The notes beneath the pieces were generated by a model. It made no database searches, was not told where the DNA came from, and was given only the letters and a program-made list of their open reading frames with translations. Made by a program: the position numbers and the translations under genes. From positions 1 through 26,764 of the forward strand of contig DUSG01000041.1 in NCBI GenBank assembly GCA_012842725.1: a DNA stretch of 26,764 nt. The letters are read 5' to 3'. The DNA comes from Clostridiales bacterium. Its GTDB lineage: Bacteria > Bacillota > Clostridia > Lutisporales > Lutisporaceae. Below are positions 17,601-24,092 of the stretch, in pieces. How positions within the stretch are numbered: position 1 is the stretch's first letter; each line of letters opens with the position of its first letter.

Positions 17601-18348
17601 TCTCAAAGAACTGGAAAACCAGATAGGTAAAACAAAACCCGGAGAGGATATAGCCAGAAAACTGGAATGGTCATATCCGTATGAAATAGCCACCAAACTG
17701 CCTGCCAAGCTTACGGTTACTGAACTGAAGAGGCTTACTACGGAAACGGAAGATGAGGAACCTACGGCTAACTTATACAAAACCTATCATCTTAAGAAAC
17801 CAAACTTTTTGAAAACCGACGATGTCATGACAGCCGCAGAAAGAGGAAGCGCCATGCACTATGTAATGCAGCATCTGGATTTGAATAAAACGGATACTTT
17901 AGAGGAAATTGAGGAACAGATAAATAGACTATATGAAGAAGAATATATTACAGAGCAATGGGCTAAAGCGGTAGATGCAGAAAAGATATATAAATTCTTT
18001 TCTTCACCCATTGGTAAAAGGATAAAGAAAGCAGACAAAATATACAGGGAAATGCCTTTCAACATTGAAGCAAGCTGGCAAGAAATTTTCCCCGATGGAG
18101 AGGGGACAAAACCTGAAGATAAGATAATTATTCAGGGTATTATAGATTTATATTTCATGGAAGGTGAAAAGCTGGTGCTTCTGGATTATAAAACAGATTA
18201 TGTTGACAGGAACAATATAGATGAAATAATCTCCCGCTACAAAACTCAGATTCAATTTTATGAAAAGGCTCTCAATAAAGCCCTGAAAAGAGATGTGGAC
18301 GAGAAATATATATACCTGTTCAGCATAGACCAGGCAGTAAAACTTTAA
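14617..18348 (+). CDS. addA: Helicase-exonuclease AddA subunit
   Basis: A UvrD/RecB-like superfamily 1 helicase with a C-terminal RecB-type nuclease, 1243 residues, a typical AddA. Motifs: Walker A AAAGAGKT (residues 24-31), IDEYQDSN (motif II, about 403-410), GDVKQSIYRFRQA (motif III, about 430-442), IMSIHKSKGLEFPVVFLGG (motif V, about 806-824), VLYVAMTRAKEKL (motif VI, about 880-892) and the nuclease LLDYKTDYV near residue 1190. The start at 14617 has GGGAGGTGAAA directly upstream and overlaps the addB stop. It probably also reads into the sigma-54 activator gene 41 bp downstream, as no terminator is visible between them. Confidence 0.96.
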   Translation: MLADWTREQLEAIHTSGCDLLVAAAAGAGKTAVLVERIIRKITDESNPIDIDNMLIVTFTNAAASEMRERIGEALEKELEKKPDSYKLQRQMLLLNKASITTIHSFCMDVVKNNCHMLDLDPDFRIADETESLLLRMEALEELFEEKYEEDDMDFIYLLDRYGGNRDDEKLKDMVLNIYDFIQSSPWPEEWLDNALRFYDVSGNWDFSETPWARIIMDYARIEIQGALNQLLKAKEITEDNIGYEKCAEQLNNDIQMVLKLKEAAEESWDQLYKAYGTLEFPKQQSPDKKADKTDYEVLKALRKEAKDRLNVLGDDFFNCSSEDIKGDLQALYPVLSTLCRLVSSFTRIYTEKKKEKAIIDFNDLEHFCLNILIEKDEKGNNKPSPVALSIRDRFNEILIDEYQDSNLVQEAILSVISKRDENNPNIFMVGDVKQSIYRFRQAKPELFLDKYERYSEEEGSKERKIKLFKNFRSRKEVLEGVNFIFRQLMSSYLGEIDYNEDEFLNTGAVYPDDTTGKCAVNNEIELHIVDLNKEETSKEDQEEEKGTETEDIEDLDAVQTEARLIGQRILYLMGMTEDSPGPFRVYDAKLNDYRDIMYKDIVILLRTVRGWAEVFLQELETMGIPVFADTGTGFFQRPEVQVVMSLLQIIDNPMQDIPLISVLRSPIAGFTSEELLDIRLEDKEGSFYDALKKTAAKEDDLGKKAGDFLERLEIWRDKALYMPTDELIWYLMNETGYYSFVGAMPQGQQRQANLKVLFERAKQYEETSFKGLFNFINFINKLKSSSGDMGNAKMLGENDDVVRIMSIHKSKGLEFPVVFLGGTGKRFNLRDTNDVLLLHGELGFGIDLVDPIRRIYYSTVPKLAIKQRIKLESLSEEMRVLYVAMTRAKEKLIITGCDNDMEKSLNRWSAALDSQEEKLPPDLVVRGQRYLDWIGLALMRHEDFRKLTASYDLNFGNPKTIDNDQSQWSIHLWRKENFLRTKSEEDVKQEESDFLKELENQIGKTKPGEDIARKLEWSYPYEIATKLPAKLTVTELKRLTTETEDEEPTANLYKTYHLKKPNFLKTDDVMTAAERGSAMHYVMQHLDLNKTDTLEEIEEQINRLYEEEYITEQWAKAVDAEKIYKFFSSPIGKRIKKADKIYREMPFNIEASWQEIFPDGEGTKPEDKIIIQGIIDLYFMEGEKLVLLDYKTDYVDRNNIDEIISRYKTQIQFYEKALNKALKRDVDEKYIYLFSIDQAVKL

Positions 18349-18389
18349 GTCAACGGGGAAGAGACAAAATAATTCCCAAAAGGAGGTTG

Positions 18390-19796
18390 ATGGACATTTT
18401 CAGGCTTTTGGAAGAACGAGATGAAGAACTGGAACTCATATTAGACAGCATACAGGATGCCATAACCATTGTTGATAAGAACGGTATAACAAAATATTGG
18501 AACAACGCTGCAGTAAAAATGTACGGGATAAAAAAAGAAGAGATAATCGGCAGACATATAAAGGAATTCTTTCCTTCTTCACTTTTGCCCAGAATAATAA
18601 AAGAAGAAAAATCCTATGAAAATATTTATAACAGCCCTAGGGAGAACAGCTTCAATATTATAAGCGCGTCCCCATTATACTATAAGGGGCGATTGGTAGG
18701 CGGAATCAGCCTGGACAGGGATGTGACCGAGCATATAAGGACTACGGAATTGTTGAATAAAGCCCGTTCCAATTTAGACGCCCTTCGCAAAGAAGTAAAT
18801 TTAATAAACAAGCATCGTTCCGCTTTCTATACAATTTTAGGAAACAACCCAAAATTTAGAGAAGCTGTAAATCTGGCAAGAGATATGGCACGTTCCAATA
18901 TTAACATATTGATATGCGGCGAAAGCGGAACCGGGAAAGAACTGTTTGCCAGAGCAATACACATAGAAAGCGGCAGAGAAGGTTTATATGTACCCATAAA
19001 CTGCAGTGCCATACCCAATGATCTTATGGAAAGCGAATTGTTTGGTTACGAAGGTGGAGCCTTTACCGGAGCACTGAAGGAAGGAAAGACAGGAAAGATT
19101 GAATTAGCCCATAAAGGAACGCTGTTCTTGGATGAGATAGGAGACATGCCTTTGCATATGCAGCCAAAGATATTGAGGGTACTGGAAGACGGAGTGGTTA
19201 CAAAAATAGGCAGCGCAAAGAGCATCAAAGTCAATATCAGAGTGATAGCCGCTACCAATAAAAACCTGGAAGAGATGGTCGAAAAGGGGACCTTCAGAAA
19301 AGACTTATACTACAGGCTTAATTCAGTGGTTATAAAACTTCCTCCTCTAAGGGAGCGAAGAGATGATATACCTCTTTTGGCCAACAGATTTGTTCAGGAT
19401 TATTGCATGGAGTATGGTATAAATATCCTAAGCATATCTCCCCAGGTGATGGATGCGTTGATACAGCACGACTGGCAGGGTAATGTAAGAGAACTGAATA
19501 ATGTTATTGAGAGAATGGTTGTGGTAGCCAAGAACAATAAGCTCACGACTTTGGATATAAATACACTGCCGGAAAATATAGCCGTAAGAAAAAAGATTAA
19601 GGATAAAGAAGTCCAATATCAGGGCAATCCCTTTGATTTGAACAATATTTTATATAATGCGGAAAGAGATGCCGTTATCAATGCCATGAAAATGGCAAAC
19701 TATAACAAATCAAAGGCTGCAAAACTGCTAAACATTCCCAGAAGTACTTTGTATTTTAAGCTGAAAAAATTTGGGATAGAGATGCCGGAAAGCTGA
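18390..19796 (+). CDS. PAS-AAA+-HTH sigma-54-dependent transcriptional activator
   Basis: A 468-residue enhancer-binding protein. A PAS domain (about residues 8-120; DAITIVDKNGITKYWNNAA) should sense a small molecule or redox state. The AAA+ domain has Walker A GESGTGKE (about 177-184), the sigma-54 contact loop GAFTGA (about 224-229) and Walker B GTLFLDEIGD (about 242-251). The C-terminal Fis-type helix-turn-helix is NKSKAAKLLNIPRSTLYFKL. There is no receiver domain, so it is not a phosphorelay regulator. AAGGAGG at 18380-18386 is only 3 bp from the ATG at 18390 and abuts a TTG at 18387, an unusually tight spacing. It lies just ahead of two matching palindromes and a -24/-12 promoter, so it very likely activates the 20094-23393 operon. 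Its stop codon is inside the first palindrome. Confidence 0.93.
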   Translation: MDIFRLLEERDEELELILDSIQDAITIVDKNGITKYWNNAAVKMYGIKKEEIIGRHIKEFFPSSLLPRIIKEEKSYENIYNSPRENSFNIISASPLYYKGRLVGGISLDRDVTEHIRTTELLNKARSNLDALRKEVNLINKHRSAFYTILGNNPKFREAVNLARDMARSNINILICGESGTGKELFARAIHIESGREGLYVPINCSAIPNDLMESELFGYEGGAFTGALKEGKTGKIELAHKGTLFLDEIGDMPLHMQPKILRVLEDGVVTKIGSAKSIKVNIRVIAATNKNLEEMVEKGTFRKDLYYRLNSVVIKLPPLRERRDDIPLLANRFVQDYCMEYGINILSISPQVMDALIQHDWQGNVRELNNVIERMVVVAKNNKLTTLDINTLPENIAVRKKIKDKEVQYQGNPFDLNNILYNAERDAVINAMKMANYNKSKAAKLLNIPRSTLYFKLKKFGIEMPES

Positions 19797-19833
19797 CGCA
19801 TGTGTCAATATACTGACACATGCGTCAGCTTTT
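19789..19833. promoter_or_regulatory. Long palindrome 1: terminator of the activator gene and candidate activator-binding site
   Basis: Arms 19789-19807 and 19814-19832 are 19 bp and perfectly complementary around ATATAC, and a T run (19830-19834) follows, so the structure is an excellent intrinsic terminator for the regulator gene and contains its stop codon. Its centre, GTGTC-AATATACT-GACAC, matches palindrome 2. It lies about 226 bp upstream of the -24 element, within normal range for an enhancer site. Both functions could be real. Confidence 0.7.
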
Positions 19834-19948
19834 TATCAACTTCTGCTTGTGTATTTTTGAATAATAAAAATCATTTTTTTATGCGGTAAGTTACACTTAT
19901 GGGATTATTAGCTTCTTAGATAAAATACAGTAAATTAAGAATTGTCAG

Positions 19949-19982
19949 ATTTCACGGTGTCAATAAATTGACACCGTGAAAT
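19949..19982. promoter_or_regulatory. Palindrome 2: candidate upstream activator sequence
   Basis: Perfect 15-bp arms (19949-19963 and 19968-19982) surround TAAA. The core GTGTC-AATAAATT-GACAC matches palindrome 1 while the outer arms differ in sequence, which points to selection on the core. It sits about 70 bp before the -24 box, a standard enhancer position, and is not near the end of a gene, so a terminator role is less likely. Binding by the adjacent activator is inferred. Confidence 0.68.
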
Positions 19983-20035
19983 TATATTTTTTCGAAATCC
20001 ATTGGCAAAAGCGAGAAGCCGGGTATCGGTTTATA

Positions 20036-20051
20036 TGGCATGAAATTTGCA
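20036..20051 (+). promoter_or_regulatory. Sigma-54 (-24/-12) promoter of the dehydrogenase operon
   Basis: TGGCATGAAATTTGCA matches the sigma-54 consensus TGGCAYR-N4-TTGCW at every defined position, with GG and GC exactly 12 bp apart. Transcription would begin near 20062, leaving a roughly 30-nt leader before the start codon at 20094. Confidence 0.85.
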
Positions 20052-20093
20052 CTTCTTTCCTGCAGCGGAGTTTATGAAGTAGGAGGGGTTTAT

Positions 20094-20399
20094 GTGAGGA
20101 TTGAGGAACACCCTATATTATCCTTTAAAAGAGGGAAAAAGATAAAGTTCTATTTTGACGGCAAAGAATATGAAGGATTCGAAGGCGATACCATCGCTTC
20201 TGCTCTCCATGCAGCAGGTGTAAAAGTTTTAGGGCATAGCCACAATCATAAAAGACCAAGAGGTTTTTACTGTGCCATAGGAAATTGCTCTTCCTGCCTG
20301 ATGACTGTAGACGGAGAGCCTAATGTAAGAGTATGTATAGAAAAACTCAGAGAAGGCATGATGGTGGAAACTCAAAAAGGCAAGGGGGTATTGAAATGA
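20094..20399 (+). CDS. Small [2Fe-2S] subunit of an amino/imino-acid dehydrogenase-type complex
   Basis: A 101-residue protein with a plant-type ferredoxin fold (Fer2_4-like), as in HcnA or the small subunits of opine and sarcosine oxidases and dye-linked proline dehydrogenases. Cluster ligands C60, C65, C68 and C81 are in CAIGNCSSC and RVC. The start is the GTG at 20094, preceded five bases upstream by GGAGGGG. An ATG at 20040 in the same frame cannot be used because it overlaps the sigma-54 promoter. The stop overlaps the next start (ATGA). It should shuttle electrons between the two flavoprotein subunits encoded downstream. Confidence 0.85.
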   Translation: MRIEEHPILSFKRGKKIKFYFDGKEYEGFEGDTIASALHAAGVKVLGHSHNHKRPRGFYCAIGNCSSCLMTVDGEPNVRVCIEKLREGMMVETQKGKGVLK

Positions 20400-21487
20400 A
20401 GACGGTTGAAATAGCTGTTATAGGAGGAGGACCTGCAGGCCTTTCTGCTGCCATCAATGCTGCCTCATTGGGTGCCAAAGTGGCCATAATTGAACGGGAT
20501 GATCAGTTGGGAGGTCAACTGAGAAAGCAGACGCACATGTTCTTCGGCTCAAAGGAACAGTATGCATCCACCAGAGGCGTGGATATAGCAGTCATGCTGC
20601 AGGAAGAACTAAAGAAGTACCAGGATAATGTTGATGTATATACGGATACCACGGTACTGGGGCTATATGAAGACGGAGTGCTGACAATAGAACAAAGCGG
20701 AAAATACATGAAACTTAAGCCCGAAAGAATCATAGTAGCCACCGGTGCTTCGGAAAAATTCCTTGCTTTCCCCAACAATGATTTGCCGGGCATATATGGT
20801 GCAGGGGCCGTCCAGACCCTTATGAACATATACGGAGTGAAACCGGGAAATAACGTGCTGATGGTTGGGGCGGGCAACATCGGACTTATAGTAAGTTATC
20901 AGTTGATGCAAGCAGGAGTAAATGTGAAAGCCATAATAGATGCCGCTCCCAGAATCGGAGGATATCTTGTACACGCATCCAAAGTCAGAAGGATGGGCAT
21001 ACCGATACTTACATCCCATACAGTAAAATATGCCTATGGCAAAGATTCCCTGGAGAAAGTCACTATTTGGCAGCTTGACGAGCAATGGAAGCCTATACCC
21101 GGAACGGAAAAGGATTTTGAGGTAGATGTCATGTGCATATCCGTAGGGCTCTCACCTTTGGCAGAGCTTCTTTGGCAGGCAGGGTGCAAGATGGTGTACG
21201 TACCTGAACTGGGAGGGCATGTGCCACTGAGGGATGAAAACATGGAAACCAGTGTTAAAGGTATATATATTGCCGGAGACGTGGCAGGAGTGGAAGAAGC
21301 CAGCAGCGCAATTGTGGAAGGAAGATTGGCCGGGCTTTGTGCTGCGAAAAGTTTAGGTTATGCCAATGAAGATTTTGAAAAGATGAAACAGGAGTATTTG
21401 CAACAGTTGCATTCCTTAAGATCAGGTCCTGTAGGAGAAAAGATTATTAAAGGTCTTTCCAAGGTAACAGTGCAGGGAGGGATATAG
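20396..21487 (+). CDS. FAD/NAD-dependent oxidoreductase subunit (HcnB/proline dehydrogenase alpha-like)
   Basis: A 363-residue two-dinucleotide-fold flavoprotein. The FAD-binding site is GGGPAGLSAA (residues 10-19), the second Rossmann site is MVGAGNIGL (about 160-168), and the FAD-closing IAGDVAGVEEA lies near residues 288-298. In related complexes this subunit passes electrons between NAD(H) or another acceptor and the iron-sulfur proteins. It starts within the stop of the 2Fe-2S gene and is followed directly, with no gap, by the iron-sulfur gene at 21488. It lacks the C-terminal BFD domain that many HcnB-type proteins carry; here that domain is on the next gene. Confidence 0.88.
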   Translation: MKTVEIAVIGGGPAGLSAAINAASLGAKVAIIERDDQLGGQLRKQTHMFFGSKEQYASTRGVDIAVMLQEELKKYQDNVDVYTDTTVLGLYEDGVLTIEQSGKYMKLKPERIIVATGASEKFLAFPNNDLPGIYGAGAVQTLMNIYGVKPGNNVLMVGAGNIGLIVSYQLMQAGVNVKAIIDAAPRIGGYLVHASKVRRMGIPILTSHTVKYAYGKDSLEKVTIWQLDEQWKPIPGTEKDFEVDVMCISVGLSPLAELLWQAGCKMVYVPELGGHVPLRDENMETSVKGIYIAGDVAGVEEASSAIVEGRLAGLCAAKSLGYANEDFEKMKQEYLQQLHSLRSGPVGEKIIKGLSKVTVQGGI

Positions 21488-22252
21488 ATGTTGGAAAAAA
21501 CAGGCATACCTACCAAAGAAGATATAAAAAGCATTACACCTTCCGAAGAGAGAAGGAGAAAAGGACCGGTAGCAGTAATCGAATGCTTTCAGAAAATACC
21601 ATGCAATCCATGTTACACATCATGTAAATTCGGAGCCATAAAGGAATTTAAGGATATAAATGACAGACCGGTGGTGGATTTCGATAAATGCACGGGATGC
21701 GGAGTATGTGTGGTAAATTGTCCTGGACTCGCAATATTTATAATAGATGAGACTTACTCAGATACCGAAGCATTGGTGAAAATCCCCTATGAATTTATTC
21801 CCCTTCCGGAGGAAGGAAGTTATGTAACTGCATTGAACAGAGAGGGAAAACCCGTATGCAGGGCTAAAGTGGTAAAAGTGCAGAATGCAAAATCCCAGGA
21901 CAGGACTCCTGTAGTGTCATTGGCAGTGCCTAAGGAGTACTCCATGGAAGTAAGGTTCTTCAATATAAATGATTACTTCAGCGATAACACATATATTTGC
22001 AGATGCGAAGAATTGACTTTAGGAGAGTTGAGAGAGCTCATCAGAATGGGCTACAGAACTCTTGACGAGATAAAGAGAATCAGCAGGGCAGGCATGGGAC
22101 CTTGCCAGGGAAGAACCTGCAGGCAGCTTATTATGCAGGAATTGGCCAAAACTACGGGACAGAAGATGGAAGAGATGCCCATGACCACCTTCAGACCTCC
22201 TGTAAAGGCAATTAAACTGGGAGCATTAGCCGGAGGTGATGATAATGAATAA
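21488..22252 (+). CDS. Ferredoxin/BFD iron-sulfur subunit
   Basis: A 254-residue iron-sulfur protein. Residues 33-78 hold ferredoxin-type cysteines: C39-x2-C42-x3-C46 with C33 nearby, and a canonical C68-x2-C71-x2-C74-x3-C78. A linker follows, and then a BFD-like [2Fe-2S] domain with C171-x-C173 and C206-x4-C211 (GMGPCQGRTC). The ferredoxin/BFD pairing on one chain suggests it wires electrons from the flavoproteins to ferredoxin or the other subunits. It abuts the upstream stop and overlaps the DAO gene by 8 bp. The combination is reminiscent of split versions of HcnB and proline dehydrogenase alpha subunits. Confidence 0.86.
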   Translation: MLEKTGIPTKEDIKSITPSEERRRKGPVAVIECFQKIPCNPCYTSCKFGAIKEFKDINDRPVVDFDKCTGCGVCVVNCPGLAIFIIDETYSDTEALVKIPYEFIPLPEEGSYVTALNREGKPVCRAKVVKVQNAKSQDRTPVVSLAVPKEYSMEVRFFNINDYFSDNTYICRCEELTLGELRELIRMGYRTLDEIKRISRAGMGPCQGRTCRQLIMQELAKTTGQKMEEMPMTTFRPPVKAIKLGALAGGDDNE

Positions 22253-23393
22253 AACTGCTGACGTGGTAATCATAGGCGGTGGAATATCTGGCTGTTCAAT
22301 AGCATATCATTTAGCCAAAAAAGGTGTTAAGAATATAGTGGTAATAGAAAAACAATACCTAGCCAGCGGTTCCACGGGAAGATGCGGAGCAGGCGTCAGA
22401 ATGCAGTGGGGAACGGAGAGAAATTGTCTCCTGTCTAAACTCTCCATCGAGTTTTTCGAAAATGCCAACGAAGAACTGGGAGCCGTACATGATATAGAAT
22501 TTAAGCAGGGCGGATATTTGATAGTTGCGTCTACCGAAAAAGAAGTAGAACAGTTCAAGAAAAACGTAGCTTTACAGAACAGTTTAGGAATTCCTTCAGT
22601 ATACCTTTCTCCCAAGGAAGCAAAGGAAATCATTCCTCACATGGATGAAACAAAAATATTGGGTGCTACATTCTGCCCCAAAGACGGACATCTGAATCCT
22701 TTCTATACCACAGAAGCCTTTGCTAACGCTGCCAAAAGGCTGGGAGTAGAGTTTATGACCTATACTACCGTTACAGGAATAACTACCGAAAATGGAAGGG
22801 TAACGGGAGTTCATACCGATAAAGGCTATATATCAACTCCTATAGTAGTAAATGCTGCGGGCGGCTATTCGAAAATGATCGGCCAGATGGCAGGTGTGGA
22901 TATACCTGTATATGCTCAGAGACACCAGATACTTGTTACGGAACCTGTTGAACCTCTGCAAGGGCCCATGTATATGAGCTTTTCATTGAATATTTACTGC
23001 CAGCAGACACCTCATGGCAGCTTCATAATGGGAAGAGGCGACGACAAAGAACCTACGGATTTGAGAATAACATCCAGCTGGAAATTCATGGAAGAAATGG
23101 CCAAAACCTGTTGCGAGCTGTTACCTATATTGTCAAAGCTCAGGGTTATAAGACAATGGGCAGGTTTGTACACAATGACTCAGGACGCACAACCCATATA
23201 CGGGGGAGTAAAAGAATTAGAAGGTTTTTATCTGGCATGCGGCTTCAGCGGCCATGGATTTATGCTGGGACCGGCTACGGGGCTGTTAATGTCGGAAATC
23301 ATTTTAGGAGAACCTACTACGATAGATGTAAGCAATCTTGATAAGGATAGGTTCGCAAGAGGAGAGCTGATATTTGAGCCTTCTGTGGTATAA
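22245..23393 (+). CDS. DAO-type FAD-dependent dehydrogenase (catalytic subunit)
   Basis: A 382-residue member of the D-amino-acid oxidase/sarcosine oxidase beta/HcnC family. GGGISGCSIAYH (residues 11-22) binds FAD, followed by GRCGAGVRMQWG (about 46-57) and the C-terminal ACGFSGHGFMLGPATG (about 333-348), characteristic of the family. It should oxidise the C-N bond of an amino or imino acid (proline, sarcosine, glycine-like or opine substrates are known for relatives) and pass electrons to its partners. The ATG at 22245 is eight bases after GGAGG; the earlier GTG and ATG are too close. It is the last of four coupled genes. The true substrate is unknown. Confidence 0.88.
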   Translation: MNKTADVVIIGGGISGCSIAYHLAKKGVKNIVVIEKQYLASGSTGRCGAGVRMQWGTERNCLLSKLSIEFFENANEELGAVHDIEFKQGGYLIVASTEKEVEQFKKNVALQNSLGIPSVYLSPKEAKEIIPHMDETKILGATFCPKDGHLNPFYTTEAFANAAKRLGVEFMTYTTVTGITTENGRVTGVHTDKGYISTPIVVNAAGGYSKMIGQMAGVDIPVYAQRHQILVTEPVEPLQGPMYMSFSLNIYCQQTPHGSFIMGRGDDKEPTDLRITSSWKFMEEMAKTCCELLPILSKLRVIRQWAGLYTMTQDAQPIYGGVKELEGFYLACGFSGHGFMLGPATGLLMSEIILGEPTTIDVSNLDKDRFARGELIFEPSVV

Positions 23394-23422
23394 ACACTGT
23401 AGAGGGCTGCAGCATTAGTACT

Positions 23423-23464
23423 GGAAATAGGATAATAGCGTACCATTTATGATACGCTATTTCC
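23423..23464. promoter_or_regulatory. Inverted repeat after the DAO gene
   Basis: AATAGCGTA (23434-23442) pairs with TACGCTATT (23453-23461), and GGAAATAG (23423-23430) can pair with CTATTTCC (23457-23464). It may terminate the dehydrogenase operon, although the T tract is broken, or serve as an activator site for the promoter at 23552. A second, smaller dyad GCTAT-N6-ATAGC lies at 23490-23505. Confidence 0.45.
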
Positions 23465-23551
23465 ATTTTCATTTTTCACTAAGAAAGCAGCTATGCGTTT
23501 ATAGCCATGTATTTATAATTATTTGCTCGCTTCTTACATGTTTTATGACCC

Positions 23552-23567
23552 TGGCATAATATTTGCA
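23552..23567 (+). promoter_or_regulatory. Sigma-54 (-24/-12) promoter of the AOR operon
   Basis: TGGCATAATATTTGCA again matches TGGCAYR-N4-TTGCW, with GG and GC 12 bp apart. Initiation would be near 23578, giving an A/T-rich leader of about 120 nt before the ferredoxin start. The GTGTC-N8-GACAC sites seen upstream of the first operon are absent here. Confidence 0.78.
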
Positions 23568-23697
23568 TTGTGATTTATTTTGGGCTACTTGTATATGTAT
23601 TGTCAAGGTTTTATAAAAAGTTTTATTGATGTATAATTAAAATTAAGATTGTATGAACGTCAATTATCTTTATGCAAAATGTTTAGGGGGTGTAAAG

Positions 23698-24081
23698 ATG
23701 AAGGTTCTTAAAAAGAATCCCGAAAAATGCATAGCATGTCATGCCTGTGAGGAAACCTGTTCAAAACTCTACTTTAAAGAAGAAAATCGTGAAAAAGCAT
23801 GCCTGAGAATAAAAGAAACAGATTCATATCCTGAAATCACCACCTGTACACAATGCGGAGTATGTATAGACATTTGCCCAGTAGTTGCATTGAGCAGGGA
23901 CAAGAGGGGCATTGTAAGGGTTGAAAAGAAGAAATGCGTAGGCTGCTTCATGTGCGTAGGTTTTTGTCCGGAACAAGCTATGTTTATGCATGATGATTAT
24001 ATAGAGCCTTTCAAATGCGTATCCTGCGGGCAATGTGTGAAAGTGTGCCCAACGGGAGCAATTTACATGAGTGAAGAGTAA
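23698..24081 (+). CDS. Ferredoxin-like protein with four [4Fe-4S] motifs
   Basis: A 127-residue polyferredoxin. It has four CxxCxxCxxxC motifs: C11/14/17/21, C50/53/56/60, C80/83/86/90 and C107/110/113/117, plus an extra C35. The last three carry the usual trailing proline; the first (CIACHACEETC) does not. The ATG at 23698 follows AGGGGGTG; the frame is open for 15 codons upstream without a ribosome binding site. It sits 11 bp before the AOR gene, as HycB/YdhY-like or BamC-like ferredoxin subunits do with AOR-family enzymes, so it is the likely electron acceptor or conduit of the 24093-26219 protein. Confidence 0.9.
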   Translation: MKVLKKNPEKCIACHACEETCSKLYFKEENREKACLRIKETDSYPEITTCTQCGVCIDICPVVALSRDKRGIVRVEKKKCVGCFMCVGFCPEQAMFMHDDYIEPFKCVSCGQCVKVCPTGAIYMSEE

Positions 24082-24092
24082 ATGGGGGTGAG

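Noticed and set aside
20040..20093. ATG at 20040 as start of the 2Fe-2S gene
   Set aside because: It falls within the -24/-12 promoter, upstream of the expected transcription start; the GTG at 20094 has a strong ribosome binding site.
23596..23640. TGTCA half-site and TATAAT-like sequence in the AOR leader
   Set aside because: The TGTCA has no matching TGACA arm, and no -35 box at proper spacing from the TATAAT was found; not enough to call an activator site or a second promoter.
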